Positions 60,370 to 64,000 of a stretch of 64,000 nt of DNA are shown here, in pieces (position 1 is the first letter of the stretch; every line of letters begins with the position of its first letter). Source of the stretch: Desulfoferula mesophila (lineage in GTDB: Bacteria > Desulfobacterota > Desulfarculia > Desulfarculales > Desulfarculaceae); contig NZ_AP028679.1 in the NCBI RefSeq assembly GCF_037076455.1, positions 1,441,501 through 1,505,500 of the forward strand, in the 5' to 3' direction. The notes beneath the pieces were generated by a model. It was not told where the DNA came from. It was given only the letters and a program-made list of their open reading frames with translations, and did not search any database. Position numbers and translations under genes: made by a program.

Positions 60370-61167
60370 GTGAAGACCGGCGATCTGGGGGTGCTGGACC
60401 GCATCCTGGAGACCAAGCGGGCCGAGGTGGCCGCGCTCAAGGCGGCGCGACCCCTGGCCGAGCTGCGCCGGGCGGCCGAGGCCGCGCCTCCGGGCCGGGG
60501 CTTTTTGGCGGCCCTGCGCGACGCGCCGGGGGTGGCGCTGATCGCGGAGATAAAGCGGCGCTCGCCTTCCCGGGGCGATCTGGCCCCCGGCGAGGCGGTG
60601 CCCCAACGGGCCCGAGCCTATCAGGCGGGCGGGGCGGCGGCCTTGTCGGTGCTCACGGACCGGCACTATTTCGGCGGCAGCCTGGGAGACCTGGCCGAGG
60701 CCCGCCGGGCGGTGACACTGCCCGCCCTGCGCAAGGATTTCATCATCGATCCGGCTCAGATATACGAGGCCAAGGCCGCCGGGGCCGATGCGGTGCTGCT
60801 CATAGCCGCCGCCTTGGAGAAGGCGGAACTGGCCGAGCTGTACCACCTGGCCCGGAGCCTGGGCCTGGACGTGTTGCTGGAGGTGCACCAGGCGGCCGAA
60901 CTGGAGCCGGTCTTGGCCCTGGACCCGCCCTTGGTGGGCATCAACAACCGCAACCTCAAGACCATGCAGGTCAGCCTGGACACCAGCCGGGAGCTGCGCA
61001 AGCTCATTCCCGCGCCGGTGACCGTGGTGGCCGAGAGCGGGGTGAGCCGCCCGGAGCAGGTGCGTGAGCTTCGGGCCGCCGGGTTGAACGCCTTTTTGGT
61101 GGGCACCAGCCTGATGTTGGCCCCGGACCCCACCGCCACCCTGCGCGGCCTGGTGGAGGCGGCGTGA
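60370..61167 (+). CDS. trpC: Indole-3-glycerol-phosphate synthase
   Basis: A 265-residue TIM-barrel enzyme. IAEIKRRSPSRGDL holds the catalytic Lys, LRKDFIIDPAQIYEA another catalytic Lys, followed by GINNRNLKTMQVSLDTS and VAESGVSRPEQV. It starts with GTG 60370, one base after the trpD stop, and overlaps trpF. Confidence 0.95.
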   Translation: MKTGDLGVLDRILETKRAEVAALKAARPLAELRRAAEAAPPGRGFLAALRDAPGVALIAEIKRRSPSRGDLAPGEAVPQRARAYQAGGAAALSVLTDRHYFGGSLGDLAEARRAVTLPALRKDFIIDPAQIYEAKAAGADAVLLIAAALEKAELAELYHLARSLGLDVLLEVHQAAELEPVLALDPPLVGINNRNLKTMQVSLDTSRELRKLIPAPVTVVAESGVSRPEQVRELRAAGLNAFLVGTSLMLAPDPTATLRGLVEAA

Positions 61168-61728
61168 CACCTCGCGTCAAGATATGCGGCATCACCCGCC
61201 TGGAGGACGCCCTGGCCGCCTGCCGCCTGGGGGCCGACGCCCTGGGCTTCGTCCTGGCCCCCAGCCCCCGCCAGGTGAGCCCGGAGCGGGCCCGGGAGAT
61301 CATCGCGGCGCTGCCGCCCCTGGTGAGCACGGTGGGGGTGTTCGTGGACGCCCCCCTGGACGAGGTGCGGGGGCTGCGCACCTTTTGCGGCCTGGACTGG
61401 GTGCAGCTGCACGGCGGCGAGGACCAGGCCTACGCCGCCGCCCTGGGGCCACGGGTCATCAAGGCAGCCAGGGTGTCCGCCCAGCGGCCAGTGGAAGAGG
61501 GGGCCTATCCCGGCTGCGCCCTGCTACTGGACACCTACGACCCCCAGGCCGTGGGGGGCACGGGCCAAAGCTTCGACTGGAGCCTGGCCCAATCCATCGC
61601 CCGGGCGCGCCCGATAATCCTGGCCGGGGGGCTGACCCCGGAAAACGTGGGCCGGGCCATAAAACAAGTGCAACCCTTTGCCGTGGACGTATCCAGCGGC
61701 GTGGAAAAAGAGAAAGGCGTCAAAGACC

Positions 61729-62954
<1,226 letters not shown>

Positions 62955-62958
<4 letters not shown>

Positions 62959-63755
62959 ATCCCGACATCCGCGAAAAATTCGCCAACGCGGCCGAGCAGG
63001 GCCGGGCCGCCTTCGTGCCCTACGTCACCGGCGGCTATCCCAACGCCGACACCTGCCTGGAGTTGATCAGCGCCCTGGACGAGCTGGGCTCCGAGGTGAT
63101 CGAGGTGGGCCTGCCTTTCTCCGATCCCCTGGCCGACGGCCCCACCATCCAGCTCTCCAGCCAGCGGGCCCTGGAGGCGGGCGCCACTCCGGTAAACGTT
63201 TTGCAAACCATGGAGCGGGCCGCGGCCAAGACCAGCGCCGCCCTGGTGGCCATGACCTACGTGAACCCCGTGCTGTCCATGGGTTACGAGGAGTTCGCCA
63301 AGCGGGCGGTGGGTTCCGGGGTCAGCGGGGTGATCATCCCCGACCTGCCCCCGGAGGAGGCGGGAGAGTGGCTGGAGGCCTGCGCGGTCCACGGCCTGGA
63401 CCCGGTGTTCATGGCCGCGCCGGGCACCCCCATGGAGCGCCTGGATAAAATCCTGGCGAAAGCCGGGGGCTTTTTGTACTACGTGTCCATGGATGGGGTG
63501 ACCGGCACCGAGCTGGAACTGCCCCCCGAGCGGCTGGCGGCCATGGCCAAGGTGCGGGCCCGTTCCTCCCTGCCGGTGGCGGTGGGCTTTGGGGTGGCCA
63601 CCCCGGCCCAGGCCGCGGCCCTGGCCCCGGTGGCCGACGGGGTGGTGGTGGGCAGCGCCCTGGTGCGCCAGGTGCACGAGGCGGCCACGCCCACGGCGGC
63701 CGTCAAGGCGGTGCGCGCCCTGGCCGGTGAGCTTCGCGCCGCCCTGGCGCGCTGA
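62955..63755 (+). CDS. trpA: Tryptophan synthase alpha chain
   Basis: A 266-residue TIM-barrel subunit that releases indole from indole-3-glycerol phosphate. Catalytic Glu in [17 protein letters not shown] (about residue 49) and Asp in the same stretch, with phosphate site [25 protein letters not shown] (shortened: VGFGVATP...VVVGSALV). Last gene of the block. No clear intrinsic terminator follows. Confidence 0.97.
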
Positions 63756-63927
63756 AAATGGGCTGGGTGGAAGGTTGAGGTAATCTCTGATATTAAATAC
63801 CATTAACTTTTTCGAGGGTGGATCGCCGATTAGCGCGGCCGCCGTGTCCCAGCTAGGCTAGGGCGCCCCCGGCCCTCCGCAGCGTAGGCCGTGTAAAACA
63901 TCATCGCTTGCCCGACACAGGGGGGGG
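63756..63927. other. Region between trpA and the last gene
   Basis: 172 bases with an AT-rich patch (about 63781-63812) and then GC-rich inverted-repeat-like sequence (about 63836-63890). No intrinsic terminator with T-run and no riboswitch class is recognisable; the promoter of the following gene probably lies here. Confidence 0.3.
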
Positions 63928-64000
63928 CTTGAACTACGAACTGATCATCTTGATGATAGAGGCGCTGGCGGTTTACCTGCTGGTTTTGGGCACCCATTCC
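63928..64000 (+). CDS. Partial membrane protein gene cut by the window edge
   Basis: From TTG 63928 (after a G-run) an open frame reads NYELIILMIEALAVYLLVLGTHS to the edge (split here as NYELIILMIEALA and VYLLVLGTHS), a hydrophobic N-terminal helix. An in-frame ATG at 63952 is an alternative start. The start resembles those of membrane-anchored signalling proteins, but too little is visible to name it. Confidence 0.4.

Noticed and set aside
63756-63927. Cyclic-di-GMP or other riboswitch before the last partial gene
   Set aside because: No recognisable core motif; only irregular GC-rich repeats.

Overview
The window is a very GC-rich, gene-dense stretch of bacterial chromosome. I see no phage, insertion sequence, CRISPR array, tRNA or rRNA. 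Gene content and operon style (acetate module with a symporter-type sensor kinase, several LIV-type transporter genes, PhoH-PIN, AbiGi-like protein, complete aromatic supercluster) suggest a Desulfobacterota (deltaproteobacterial) anaerobe, perhaps near Desulfarculales. That placement is inference from protein character, not from a marker gene.

Layout. 1-13.5 kb is an acetate/acetyl-CoA module: acetyl-CoA synthetase (acs), a cNMP/CBS/DUF294 signalling protein, a two-part Na+/solute symporter (ActP-like plus DUF4212 subunit), and a minus-strand operon holding an acetyl-CoA hydrolase/transferase fused to a GNAT domain, a 93-residue membrane protein, a symporter-histidine kinase hybrid and its LuxR-type regulator (CrbS/CrbR-like). 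13.6-16.4 kb has PhoH-PIN and MgtE. 16.6-24.8 kb pairs a 5-oxoprolinase (PxpA plus fused PxpBC) with a divergent D-glutamate cyclase-family protein and a complete LIV-type ABC transporter, which looks like one D-glutamate/5-oxoproline or related amino-acid use module. 24.9-36.2 kb is mixed: a soluble histidine kinase, a PP-loop-like protein, an ApgM-like phosphomutase, a MaoC hydratase, a degenerate acyl-CoA synthetase beside a class II HDAC-like deacetylase, PhoR/PhoB and a ClC channel. 36.2-46.5 kb is housekeeping: ispDF, cysS, an orphan AbiGi-like gene, a quinone-reductase-like flavoprotein, uvrB, a secreted alpha/beta hydrolase, uvrC, tatB, tatC. A small SUOX-fold molybdoprotein follows.

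47.2-63.8 kb is the most striking region. It encodes all seven shikimate-pathway steps, both branches to prephenate and arogenate/phenylpyruvate-type products (pheA, tyrA), and the whole tryptophan pathway, in three back-to-back blocks on one strand: trpE-trpG-aroF-aroA-aroE-aroKB-aroC-aroQ, then aroF2-pheA-tyrA, then trpD-trpC-trpF-trpB-trpA. Each block is preceded by ribosome-mediated transcription attenuators that I could read directly. Block 1 has a 46-codon leader with a Trp-Phe-Tyr-Trp-Trp run. Block 2 has a 36-codon leader with Phe-Phe-Tyr-Phe-Tyr-Tyr-Phe. Block 3 has two complete attenuators in tandem, with leaders containing Trp-Arg-Tyr-Trp-Trp-Gln-Ser-Trp and Phe-Tyr-Trp-Trp-Arg-Trp. 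Each has a strong intrinsic terminator and a competing antiterminator strand lying inside the 3' part of the leader ORF. No obvious stand-alone terminator separates the blocks, so the four attenuators could act as serial gates along one 16.5-kb transcription path. The right edge holds the first codons of another, cut-off membrane protein gene.
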